Below the pieces are notes generated by a model that saw nothing but the letters and a program-made list of their open reading frames with translations, was not told the DNA's origin and did not search any database. From Occultella aeris (GTDB taxonomy: Bacteria; Actinomycetota; Actinomycetes; Actinomycetales; Beutenbergiaceae), in NCBI RefSeq assembly GCF_902703175.1, contig NZ_CACRYJ010000022.1, positions 1 through 64,000 on the forward strand: 64,000 nt of DNA, given 5' to 3'. Shown piece after piece: positions 1 through 7,751 of this stretch (positions are counted from its first letter, which is position 1; each line of letters begins with the position of its first letter). The position numbers were made by a program, and so were the translations under genes.

Positions 1-25
1 GCCCCGACCCCCTGGCCTCCTACGC

Positions 26-259
26 GCTCCACTGACGCGAATCGTCAATGCACCCACCCTCGACCCGCACCTCGGGTCAGTGGAACACGCGCACGCACCA
101 CTCCCCTGTCCCGAACTGCGAGTCACGGCGCACAGGACCCGCACTTCGGGACAGCGGAACCACCTCGGGGACCTCAAGCGGCTCCACTGACGCGAACTGC
201 GGGTCCTGGCGTGCCCGACCCGCACTTCGGGACAGCGGAACCGCGCCGGACCTCAAGCG
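26..259. repeat. Degenerate tandem repeat (about 3 units of 74-81 bp) with internal hairpins
   Basis: A 26-nt block starting GACCCGCACTTCGGGAC recurs exactly at 136-161 and 217-242, with a diverged copy at 62-86. GCTCCACTGACGCGAA occurs at 26-41 and 181-196, and GGACCTCAAGCG at 169-180 and 248-259. Each later unit holds an inverted repeat: arms 108-124 and 136-152 (2 mismatches in 17), and arms 189-205 and 217-233 (3 mismatches in 17), with 11-nt loops. It lies just 3' of the leftward gene that ends at 300, so the hairpins may act as terminators or mRNA 3'-end structures. No coding sequence is supported in 1-299. Confidence 0.75.
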
Positions 260-299
260 ACCAGGTCGGCGTACCTGGCGCGCCCGGAACGCGGGCCAG

Positions 300-1484
300 T
301 CAGCGGGCCGGGAACTGTGCCGCGAGGGCGCGCACGGCGTCCTCGTCGACGGTGACGCCGAGGCCGGGTGCCGTGGGCAGGGTGACCCGCCCGTCGGAGA
401 CGGCGCCGTCGGCCATGAAGTCCGCGGACATCAGGGCTGCGGACTTCAGCGACGTGTGCGGCCCGTACTCCATGGCCGCGAGCGACTCGGCGGCGCCACT
501 GACCTGCAACCCGGCCGCGTAGGCCAGCGAGGTGGCCATCGAGTGGTGCGGAGCGATCGGGACGTAGTTCGCCGCCGTCACCCCGGCGATCGCGAAGCCC
601 TCGCTGATCCCGGTCCGCCCGATGTCCGGCTGCGCGATGCCGACGGCCCGCCGCGCGGTCCACTCGGCGAACTCGAACCGGTGCCGCATCGCCTCGCCGA
701 CCGCCACCGGGGTGGCGAGGTCCTGGGCGAGCAGTTCGTGGCCGCGCAGGTCCTCCGGTGCGAGCGGCGCCTCGAAGAACCAGATCCCCCGCTCGTCCAG
801 CGCGCGGCCGAGCGAGCGGGCCGGGCCGAGCTGGTGCACCCAGTGGGCGTCCACGGCCACCTGCGGCGCCGGCCGGTCACCGGCGGGTTCGCCCGCGAGC
901 GCCTCCAGCACGGCGTCCACGGTGGTCAGCACCGTGCGCGGGTCCATGCTCAGGTGCAGCTTCATCGCGTCGAAGCCGGCCCGGTGGGCGGCGACGGCGT
1001 GCTCGGCCTTCTCCGCGGGGGTCGCACCGCCGACCGTGGTCAGGTAGAGCGGCACCTCGGTGCGGTAGGTGCCGCCGAGCAGGGTGTGTACGGGCAGGCC
1101 GTGGGTGTGGCCGGTCAGGTCCCAGAGCGCGATGTCCAGGCCGGCGACGGCGTCCGCGTGGTGGCCGTTCAGGTGGCCGCGTTCGCGCATGGTCTCCTGG
1201 AGGCGGAACGCGGTGGGCCGGGGACCCTCGAGCTCGGTGCCGACGAGCAGCGGTGCGAACACCTCGTTGATGATGACCGCCGGGGCCTCGGGGGCCACCG
1301 GTGCCAGGGCCTCACCCCAGCCGACGTGGTCGGCGGTGGCGATCCGGACCAGCACCGTCTCGTCCCGCGCCGGGTAGACGCTGCGGACGTTCGGGGCGGC
1401 TCGGTACCTCGCTCCCCCGGCCTCCCGGCCAGGAGCGAGGGGCAACTGCAGCGGGAACGCCTCGAGGGACGTGATGGTGGGCAT
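300..1484 (-). CDS. Mandelate racemase/muconate lactonizing enzyme family protein (probable sugar-acid dehydratase)
   Basis: This 394-aa protein is an enolase-superfamily enzyme; many MR-subgroup members dehydrate sugar acids to 2-keto-3-deoxy acids. The N-terminal capping domain spans about 1-125 and the TIM barrel follows. Visible catalytic elements are K175-x-H177 on the second barrel strand, metal ligands D212 (VDAHW), E238 (FFEAP) and E264 (GEAM), D287 (QPDIGR) and H313/H314. The D/E/E ligand set and the Asp-His pair fit the mandelate racemase subgroup. It is the last gene of a leftward cluster behind the lactonase (9 bp gap), which fits a dehydratase acting on the acid that the lactonase releases. 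The substrate cannot be read from sequence. The start ATG at 1484 matches the conserved N-terminus. Confidence 0.88.
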   Translation of the reverse strand: MPTITSLEAFPLQLPLAPGREAGGARYRAAPNVRSVYPARDETVLVRIATADHVGWGEALAPVAPEAPAVIINEVFAPLLVGTELEGPRPTAFRLQETMRERGHLNGHHADAVAGLDIALWDLTGHTHGLPVHTLLGGTYRTEVPLYLTTVGGATPAEKAEHAVAAHRAGFDAMKLHLSMDPRTVLTTVDAVLEALAGEPAGDRPAPQVAVDAHWVHQLGPARSLGRALDERGIWFFEAPLAPEDLRGHELLAQDLATPVAVGEAMRHRFEFAEWTARRAVGIAQPDIGRTGISEGFAIAGVTAANYVPIAPHHSMATSLAYAAGLQVSGAAESLAAMEYGPHTSLKSAALMSADFMADGAVSDGRVTLPTAPGLGVTVDEDAVRALAAQFPAR

Positions 1485-1493
1485 CGGGAGTGA

Positions 1494-2384
1494 CTACCTT
1501 TCGGTGTGGTCGTCGACGGATCGTGGAGGCTGCGCGCGGAACGGCGCGGCCGGCGGCGCGGACACGCCGACCTCCGCGGCGAGGATGCGTCCGCTGTCGG
1601 GCGGCACCGGGTCGAGGCCGACCTGCGCGGTGGTGATGAACAGGACGCCGTCGGCGATGGTCACGGCGCTCGGGCGCGGGACACCGGTCTCGACGACCGC
1701 GATGACCTCGCCGTCCGGTGAGATCCGGCGCACCTCGGCCGCGTCCCACATCGCGACCCACACGCACCCCTCATCATCGACCACCAGGCCGTCCGGGTTC
1801 CCGCCGGTCAGCGTGGCGACCGTGCGGCGCCCGCTGAGCCGGTCGCCGTCGACGTCGAAGGCCTCCAAGCGCCGGTGCGGCAGGGTGTCGATGTAGTACA
1901 GCGTCGAGGCGTCCGGGCTGAACCCGATGCCGTTGGACACCGTGACGTCGGTGAGCACGGTCGTGACGGCGAGGTCCGGGCCGATCCGGTACAGCGCCGA
2001 GGTCGGCTCCCGTGGCACGGACTGGGTGCCGACCCAGAACGCGCCATCGGGCGCGCAGACGCCGTCGTTGAGGAAGCGACCCTCGCCGTCGCCGAGCCCG
2101 CGCACCCATTCGGAACGGACGCCGTCGGGCGTGACGTGCCACAGGCTCTGCCCCCCTGCGACCGCCCAGCCCGCGCCGTCGTCGACCATCGGCGCACCCA
2201 CGCCGATCCGGGGCCCGAGGTCGGCGGTGAACGTCTCCGTCAGGACCGTGCCGTCGAAGGTGCCGGCATGGAACGTGCCGAGCCGCATGTCCACCCAGAG
2301 CAGGTCGCCGGTGCGTGCATCGACCCGGATCGACTCACCCTGCAGGTACGTGCCCGTACTGACCGGTTCAGCTCTTGACCGCAC
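1494..2384 (-). CDS. SMP-30/gluconolactonase family protein
   Basis: Six-bladed beta-propeller lactonase of the SMP-30/regucalcin family, 296 aa from a GTG at 2384. The frame stays open upstream, but the first blade begins right after this GTG and family length is about 290-300 aa. Metal ligands expected in the family are visible: E17 in QGES, Asn in SNGIGFSPD and Asp in NPDGLVVD. The start overlaps the end of the permease gene by 17 bp, suggesting translational coupling. The likely role is opening a sugar 1,4- or 1,5-lactone made by a dehydrogenase (candidate: the SDR at 7026) to feed the dehydratase downstream. The exact start is less certain than the family assignment. Confidence 0.88.
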   Translation of the reverse strand: MRSRAEPVSTGTYLQGESIRVDARTGDLLWVDMRLGTFHAGTFDGTVLTETFTADLGPRIGVGAPMVDDGAGWAVAGGQSLWHVTPDGVRSEWVRGLGDGEGRFLNDGVCAPDGAFWVGTQSVPREPTSALYRIGPDLAVTTVLTDVTVSNGIGFSPDASTLYYIDTLPHRRLEAFDVDGDRLSGRRTVATLTGGNPDGLVVDDEGCVWVAMWDAAEVRRISPDGEVIAVVETGVPRPSAVTIADGVLFITTAQVGLDPVPPDSGRILAAEVGVSAPPAAPFRAQPPRSVDDHTER

Positions 2385-3312
2385 CGGCGATGCCCTCCAC
2401 GAACGAGCGCTGCAGGAACAGGAACACGATGACGATCGGGATGATCGCGATCGAGGCCCCGGCGGCCAGACCCGTCCAGTCGGTGGTGTCGGTGCCGAAG
2501 AAGTTGTACATGCCGACGCCGAGGGTGCGCAGCTCGGGCCGCCCGAGGGTGAACACGAGCGGGATGAAGAAGGAGTTCCAGGCACCGATGAAGTTCATCA
2601 GCACCACGGTGCCGGTGACCGGCTTGGCGAGCGGCAGCATCACCGAGCGGAACGTGCGCAGATACCCCGCGCCGTCCACCCGGGCCGCCTCCGCGAGCTC
2701 GTTCGGGATCCCCGAGAAGAAGCCGACGTAGAGCAGCACCGGGACCACCAGCCCCGGGGCGGCCTGAGCGATCGCGGCGCCGAGCAGGCCGTCCTGCAGG
2801 CCGATCGCGTTCACCAGTTGGAACACCGGGATGATCGTGTAGCCGTGTGGGATGAACATGGCCGCGACCAGGACGCCCATCACGATCTTGCGGCCCGGGA
2901 GGGTCTTCTCGGAGAGGGCGTACCCGGCCAGGGAGGCCACGAGAACCTGGATCACGACGACCGCGATCGCGAACGTCAGCGTGTTCAGCGTGTAGTCGCC
3001 GAACCGGCCGGTGGTCCAGGCCCGGACGAAGTTGTCCAGGGTCCACTCGTTCGGCCACAGCCCGATGCCGCCGAGCAGCATCTCCTGCGGGGTCTTGAAC
3101 GCGGCGGTGACCATCCACAGGAACGGGTAGATCCAGATGAAGCAGAACGGGATCAGGAACAGGTGCCACCAACGCATCCGGCGGGCCTGGCCGCTGACCC
3201 GGTTGCGGGCGCGGGGCTGCGACTGCGTCGGCGGGCCGGCGTCGCCGGCGACCTGCGCTGCCGCGTCCGCGCCCGCCTGGGCGCCGGCGCCTGGAGTGAT
3301 CAATGCGCTCAT
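2368..3312 (-). CDS. Carbohydrate ABC transporter permease (MalG type)
   Basis: Inner-membrane permease of a CUT1-type sugar importer, 314 aa, with six predicted transmembrane segments after a 40-residue Ala/Pro-rich cytoplasmic N-terminus. The EAA loop that docks the ATPase is seen as ELAEAARVDGAGYLRTF followed by VMLPLAKP. The start ATG at 3312 overlaps the stop of the upstream permease (ATGA), typical of a MalF-MalG pair. It works with the MalF-like partner and the binding protein at 4390-5856. No ATPase gene is present here, so a shared MsiK/UgpC-type ATPase encoded elsewhere is inferred, as is common in actinobacteria. Confidence 0.93.
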   Translation of the reverse strand: MSALITPGAGAQAGADAAAQVAGDAGPPTQSQPRARNRVSGQARRMRWWHLFLIPFCFIWIYPFLWMVTAAFKTPQEMLLGGIGLWPNEWTLDNFVRAWTTGRFGDYTLNTLTFAIAVVVIQVLVASLAGYALSEKTLPGRKIVMGVLVAAMFIPHGYTIIPVFQLVNAIGLQDGLLGAAIAQAAPGLVVPVLLYVGFFSGIPNELAEAARVDGAGYLRTFRSVMLPLAKPVTGTVVLMNFIGAWNSFFIPLVFTLGRPELRTLGVGMYNFFGTDTTDWTGLAAGASIAIIPIVIVFLFLQRSFVEGIAGAVKS

Positions 3313-4265
3313 GCTGCGGTCCTCCTCAGCCGGCCGGCCAGGAGCGGTCCCTGGAGCAGGGTGATGATCAGGGTGAACACGCCGAAGATCACACCGACGG
3401 CGCACGCGAAGCCGTATCGCGGCGCCGCGATGTTCGCATCGAACGCGTACCGGTAGATATACGTCGGCAACACGTCCGTGGAGAAGATCGGGCCACCGCC
3501 GGTGACGGCCTGGACCAGGTCGAACGTGTTCAGGCTGCGCTGGAAGGTCAGCAGCAGCACCACGACCGCGATCGGCATGATCACCGGGATCGTGATGTTG
3601 GCCAGCTGCTGGCGGGCGCCGGCCCCGTCGAGCTTCGCGGCCTCGTAGAGGTCCTTCGGGACGGTCTGCAGCGCCGCCAGCCAGTAGATCAGGGTGATCC
3701 CGAAGCCCTTCCAGATGTCCACCACGACGAGGGTCGGCAGCGCGACGTTCGGATCCCCGAGGAAGTTGATCGGACGATCGACGAGGCCGATGCCGAGCAA
3801 CACCTCGTTGACCACCCCGCCGACCGGTGCGAGCAGCACCGCGATGACCAGCCCGATCACCGCCGTCGTGGACACCACGGGCAGGAAGATCGCGAGCCGG
3901 TAGATGTTGCGCCCCCGCAGGAGCACGTTGTTCAGGAGCATCGCGAGGCACAGCGCGGCCGGCAGCTCGATGAACAGGGCGCCGAGGGAGAACAGGAACG
4001 AGTTCCAGAACGCGTTCCAGAACGAGGTCGAGTTCAGGGCCTCGCGGAAGTTGTCGAGACCGATGAACACCTCCGGCGGCCCCACGCCGTCCCAGTCGAA
4101 GAAGGCGTAGGCCCAGGAGGCGACGATCGGCCAGAGGCTGAACGCGGTGAACAGCACCACCAACGGCACCAGGAACAACCAGCCCCAGAGCACCGCCTGC
4201 CGTCGGGCGCGGCTCTTCGAGGGCACCCCCGGCTTCGAGGGTGCCGTGATCGCGGCTGTGGTCAC
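3309..4265 (-). CDS. Carbohydrate ABC transporter permease (MalF/UgpA type)
   Basis: Second permease subunit of the sugar importer, 318 aa, starting MTTAAITAPSKPG. Six hydrophobic segments are visible and the EAA motif appears as DLYEAAKLDGAGARQQL followed by ITIPVIMP. It overlaps the MalG-like gene by 4 bp. It is separated from the upstream binding-protein gene by 124 bp containing a strong hairpin, so it is probably expressed at a lower level than the binding protein from a common transcript. Substrate is unknown; the neighbouring enzymes suggest a neutral sugar or sugar lactone/acid precursor. Confidence 0.93.
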   Translation of the reverse strand: MTTAAITAPSKPGVPSKSRARRQAVLWGWLFLVPLVVLFTAFSLWPIVASWAYAFFDWDGVGPPEVFIGLDNFREALNSTSFWNAFWNSFLFSLGALFIELPAALCLAMLLNNVLLRGRNIYRLAIFLPVVSTTAVIGLVIAVLLAPVGGVVNEVLLGIGLVDRPINFLGDPNVALPTLVVVDIWKGFGITLIYWLAALQTVPKDLYEAAKLDGAGARQQLANITIPVIMPIAVVVLLLTFQRSLNTFDLVQAVTGGGPIFSTDVLPTYIYRYAFDANIAAPRYGFACAVGVIFGVFTLIITLLQGPLLAGRLRRTAA

Positions 4266-4333
4266 CGCTTCACCTCCAACGTCGTCGCGGCAGGACGCCG
4301 CGGTTGCCCCGCACCCAGGATCGGGGCGGGCGG

Positions 4334-4372
4334 GACGGCCCGCAGCTCCCGGCGGGAGCCTACGGGCCGTCC
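4334..4372 (-). terminator. Intra-operon stem-loop between binding-protein and permease genes
   Basis: Nested inverted repeat: outer arms GGACGGCCCG (4334-4343) and CGGGCCGTCC (4363-4372), inner arms GCTCCC (4345-4350) and GGGAGC (4354-4359). No T-run follows. In many sugar ABC operons such a hairpin 3' of the binding-protein gene causes partial termination or stabilises the upstream mRNA, so the binding protein is made in excess. That role is inferred here from position. Confidence 0.6.
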
Positions 4373-4389
4373 GTTCAAGCCGTTCGCCA

Positions 4390-5856
4390 TCAGGCGGTGT
4401 AGTCCTCGAGCGGGTCCCAGTCGGCGAAGGTCAACTGGCTCCGGAGGTCGGCGTTCTCCGCCTCGTACTGGACGATGAGGGCCTCGACCTGCGTGTCGAT
4501 GGCCGCGGCCAGCGGCTCGTAGTCCACGTTGCTGACGATGGACTCCAGGTACGCGTTCTTGACGTCCAGGTCGGCGTTGCCGCCCGCGTCGGCCCAGAAG
4601 GCCTCAGCGCCCTGTGCGAGCAGTTCCGGGTTCGGGGCGGTGCGGATGTCCGTGGCCGCCACGGCCAGGATCCCGGCCTGGTCCTCGTTCTCCTGGGCCT
4701 GGTCCTCCCAGGCCACCTGGGAGGCCGTGAACGAACCGAACTCCTCGTAGTAGGCCTTGTAGAAGTCGACAGAACCGAGGAAGTCCATGGCGGCGAGGGC
4801 CAGGTCGGCGTTGGCCGACTCGGCGGACATCGACCAGATCGGCTGGTGTGCCGCCGACCGCGCCGCGTAGGCGAGCCGACCGCTCTCCGGGACCGGGATC
4901 GGGGCGATGCCCATGCCGATGTCCGGTGCGAGCTTGCGGACCTCGGCGACGTGCCACGTGGCGGTGGGGTACATCGCCAGCCGTCCGGCCGCGAACTCGG
5001 TGAACGGGCGGCCGCCGTCCCAGCTCTCCCAGCCCGGCATGTTCACACCGTTCGCCTGCAGCTGCCGCCAGACCTCGACGGCGGCGACCACGTTGGGGTT
5101 GGCCAGGTCGGGCTCACCCGTGGTCACGTTGACGCCCGGCTTCTGCGCGAACGGCTGCACCACCTCGATGAAGTACTGCGGTGCGACGGGTGCCGTGCCG
5201 AACACGCTGCCGCCGCCGTTCTCGGTGATGGTGGTCGCCATCTCCACCATCTCCTCCCAGGTGGCGGGCGGGGCGTCGTAGCCGTTCTCGGCGAGGATGT
5301 CGGTGTTGTACAGCCACAGGTGCGTGTAGCCCCAGTCGCCCCACACGAGCGGGATGCTGACCAGCTTGCCCTCCCGGTGCAGGCCGGAGGACGTCGGCTC
5401 GAGCGACCCTTCCGGGAACCGAGCGGTGAAGTCGTCGTTGACCAGGTCATCCAGGGAGGCGACCCAGCCGCGGTCGTAGAACCGCGTCAGCGCCGCGCCA
5501 CCCTGCACCCGCATCACGTCCGGGCCCTCGCCCTGCTGGAACATGAGCTCGAGCGCGTTCAGCTGCTGGTCCGCGGGGTTCTCGATGATGTTCACCGTGA
5601 CCCCCGGGTTGGCCTCCTGGAAGAGGTCGAACTGGGCCCGGTAGAACTCGCTCGCACCGGGCGGGTCAGGAACCAGGGCCACGGTGATCTCACCGCTGAG
5701 GCCGCCACCCTCGCCGCCGGACGTGCTGCCGGCATCGGTGGGGTCGTCGCCGCCGCCACCAACCAGGTTGCAGCCGGCGGTAGCCATCACCGCGCCCGCA
5801 CCCAGCAGCACCGAGCGCCGCGAGAATCCTCGCGAACTTCCTCGTGTCGTCGTCAT
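4390..5856 (-). CDS. ABC transporter substrate-binding lipoprotein (family 1, carbohydrate)
   Basis: Extracytoplasmic binding protein of the sugar importer, 488 aa. The N-terminus has a twin-arginine-like segment (FSRRSVLLG) and a lipobox ending TAGC, so it is probably an exported lipoprotein, possibly through Tat. A Gly/Asp/Ser-rich spacer follows before the mature SBP fold (EITVALVPDPPGASEFYRAQ onward). First gene of the leftward cluster, with a GAGAGG ribosome site about 7 nt before the ATG at 5856. It is followed by a hairpin and then the two permeases. Ligand class (sugar) is inferred from the family and neighbours. Confidence 0.92.
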   Translation of the reverse strand: MTTTRGSSRGFSRRSVLLGAGAVMATAGCNLVGGGGDDPTDAGSTSGGEGGGLSGEITVALVPDPPGASEFYRAQFDLFQEANPGVTVNIIENPADQQLNALELMFQQGEGPDVMRVQGGAALTRFYDRGWVASLDDLVNDDFTARFPEGSLEPTSSGLHREGKLVSIPLVWGDWGYTHLWLYNTDILAENGYDAPPATWEEMVEMATTITENGGGSVFGTAPVAPQYFIEVVQPFAQKPGVNVTTGEPDLANPNVVAAVEVWRQLQANGVNMPGWESWDGGRPFTEFAAGRLAMYPTATWHVAEVRKLAPDIGMGIAPIPVPESGRLAYAARSAAHQPIWSMSAESANADLALAAMDFLGSVDFYKAYYEEFGSFTASQVAWEDQAQENEDQAGILAVAATDIRTAPNPELLAQGAEAFWADAGGNADLDVKNAYLESIVSNVDYEPLAAAIDTQVEALIVQYEAENADLRSQLTFADWDPLEDYTA

Positions 5857-6017
5857 TACACAACCTCTCTGTTGTTACGGATGTCGCCAGGGATGCAGGC
5901 GTGATCTCCATCCATCGGCTCACTGTACACGTGCTCTGGTTCGATTATCTACGATATGGTTCTCTCACCCTTCGGCTGGCGACAGTATTCAGCCCAGGAC
6001 CCTTCGATGGGGAAGAA
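5857..6017. promoter_or_regulatory. Divergent promoter/operator region of the sugar-acid island
   Basis: This 161-bp intergenic segment separates the leftward transporter operon from the rightward DapA-SDR-DUF624 operon. It contains an unusually AT-rich patch at about 5939-5958 within otherwise very GC-rich DNA. TGGTTC recurs at 5937-5942 and 5957-5962, flanking a short TATC/GATA inverted repeat (5946-5956). It is the natural place for control by the IclR-type regulator encoded at 8534-9328, but the operator itself is only a guess. Confidence 0.4.
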
Positions 6018-6944
6018 ATGAGGCTTCTGATGCAGAACGTAGCGATCCGCGGGCTGGTGCCCGTACTGGCGACTCCGTTCACCGAGACGCTCGATCTGGA
6101 CCGCGGTTCACTGCGCCGGCTCGTGGAGTTCCAGGCCCGATCGGGCGCCGACGGCGTCGCGATCTTCGGCATGGCGAGCGAGGCGTTCACGCTCACCACC
6201 GCCGAACGTGAGGCGATCCTGACCGACGTGGTGGCCGCCGCAGGCCCCATGCCCGTGGTGGCGGGTGTCGGTGCGACCGCCATCGCCCCCGCGCTGGAGC
6301 AGTTGCGGCAACTGGCCGACGGCGGTGCGCGCGCCGCGATGGTGCTGCCCCCGTTCATGGTCAAGCCAGGTCCGCTCCAGCTCGTCGACTTCTACGCCAC
6401 GCTCGCCGCCGAGGCGATCCGGCTCGGCGTCAGCATCATGGTGCAGGACGCGCCGGGTGCCACCGGCGTGGCCATGACCCCGGAGTTGATCGTCGCCCTC
6501 TCGGACATCGACGGGGTGGACTCGGTCAAGGTGGAGGCCCCGCCGACCCTGCCGAAGATGTGCGCCGTCGCGACCGCGCTCGGCGATCGCCCGATGGCCA
6601 TGCTCGGTGGCCAGAACGCACAGTTCGTCCTCGACGAGTACGCGTGTGGGGCCGTCGGCACGATGCCCGCCTGCGAATTCACGGACCTGCTCGCGGCGAC
6701 CCTGGCCGCTTGGAACTCCGGAGACCGCGCCGGCGCCCGGGAGTCCTTCGCCCGCCTGCTCCCGCTCATCGTCTGGGGCCTCCAGTCCGGCCCCGCCTGG
6801 GCGATCCACAAGGAGGTGCTGGTACGCCGTGGCATCATCGAATCCGCTGCGGTGCGCGCCCCGGCCCAGCCGATCCCGGCACGGATGGTGGAGCTGCTGA
6901 CCGAGGTCCTTGCGCCACTGCCCCTGACTCCGGCTAGCGTCTGA
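6018..6944 (+). CDS. Dihydrodipicolinate synthase/N-acetylneuraminate lyase family protein (probable keto-deoxy-acid aldolase or dehydratase)
   Basis: TIM-barrel class I lyase/aldolase fold, 308 aa from ATG 6018 (GGGGAAG upstream; ATG 6030 is an alternative). The Schiff-base lysine is present as K161 (DSVKVEAPP). The position of the family's catalytic tyrosine (Tyr133 in E. coli DapA) is Gln133 (MVQDAPGATG), and the pyruvate-carboxylate motif GTTGE is replaced by FGMASEAF. This departs from true DapA and suggests a different reaction or branch. No lysine-biosynthesis genes are nearby. With the dehydratase, lactonase and SDR around it, a role in cleaving or dehydrating a 2-keto-3-deoxy sugar acid is the best inference. 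First gene of a rightward operon. Confidence 0.85.
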   Translation: MRLLMQNVAIRGLVPVLATPFTETLDLDRGSLRRLVEFQARSGADGVAIFGMASEAFTLTTAEREAILTDVVAAAGPMPVVAGVGATAIAPALEQLRQLADGGARAAMVLPPFMVKPGPLQLVDFYATLAAEAIRLGVSIMVQDAPGATGVAMTPELIVALSDIDGVDSVKVEAPPTLPKMCAVATALGDRPMAMLGGQNAQFVLDEYACGAVGTMPACEFTDLLAATLAAWNSGDRAGARESFARLLPLIVWGLQSGPAWAIHKEVLVRRGIIESAAVRAPAQPIPARMVELLTEVLAPLPLTPASV

Positions 6945-7025
6945 CCCATGACCTCGGCCGCTCCGGCTCCACCGCCGGACCGGACCCGTGGCGAAACGAC
7001 CCGATCCACCGAACAGGAGTGCGGA

Positions 7026-7751
7026 GTGCGCGCCGTCATCGTCGGTTCCAGCTCGGTCACCGCTCAGCGGATCGCCGAGGCGTTGGTGTCGGACGGCGCC
7101 CGGGTGGTCGGCATCAACTCCTCCGATTTCGAGCACCCCGCGCTGACCGCGAACGTCGTCGCGGACATGTCCGATCCGTCGCAGTCCGAACTGGCCATGG
7201 CCGCCGCCGTGGACGTCCTCGGCGGCGACGGTATCGACGTGCTCATCACCGCGGCGGCCAAGCAACTCGGCGGGCGCCTGCACGAGACCAGCGTGCAGAC
7301 CTGGCGGGCAGTCCTTGCGGGCACCCTCGACACCACGTTCAACGCCATCCACGCCGCCGTGCCCCACCTCGGGCCGGGCTCCGCGATCGTCGCGCTGACC
7401 TCCGTGAACGCCTACCTCGCCCACCCTGGCAACTCCGCCTACGCCACGGCGAAGGGCGCGGTGCACGCGCTGGTCACCCAGGCCAGTCTGGAGTACGCCC
7501 CGCGCGGGATCAGGGTGAACGCGGTGGCGCCCGCGCTCATCGACGGCCATACCGTGCCCGACGGCGAGGTCGGCTACCCGATGGGCCGCACGCCGACGTC
7601 CGAGGAGGTCGCGCAGGCGGTCGCGTTCCTCGCCTCTGCGCGGGCGTCCGGCATCACGGGTGTGATCCTGCCGGTCGACGCGGGGCTGTCGGTGGCCTCT
7701 CCGGTCGCGTTCACGCGTCCCGCCATGGTGGAACAGTGGCGGAAGCCGTGA
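7026..7751 (+). CDS. SDR family oxidoreductase (probable sugar dehydrogenase)
   Basis: Classical-length short-chain dehydrogenase, 241 aa from GTG 7026, chosen because AGGAG lies 6 nt upstream and the Rossmann fold starts immediately (VRAVIVGSSS). An ATG at 6948 in the same frame would add 26 residues but has no good ribosome site. The catalytic triad is present: S126 (ALTSVNAY), Y139 and K143 (YATAK). The coenzyme loop is atypical: GSSSVTAQ replaces the usual TGxxxGxG, and NAG is replaced by TAAAK. Its stop overlaps the next gene's GTG (GTGA). Inferred role: oxidation of a sugar to its lactone or of a keto-deoxy intermediate. Cofactor and substrate are unknown. Confidence 0.85.
   Translation: MRAVIVGSSSVTAQRIAEALVSDGARVVGINSSDFEHPALTANVVADMSDPSQSELAMAAAVDVLGGDGIDVLITAAAKQLGGRLHETSVQTWRAVLAGTLDTTFNAIHAAVPHLGPGSAIVALTSVNAYLAHPGNSAYATAKGAVHALVTQASLEYAPRGIRVNAVAPALIDGHTVPDGEVGYPMGRTPTSEEVAQAVAFLASARASGITGVILPVDAGLSVASPVAFTRPAMVEQWRKP

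Noticed and set aside
48-1493. 481-aa open frame antisense to the dehydratase
   Set aside because: It has Arg/Gly/Val-rich composition typical of high-GC antisense shadows. The opposite strand encodes a complete enolase-superfamily enzyme with its catalytic residues.
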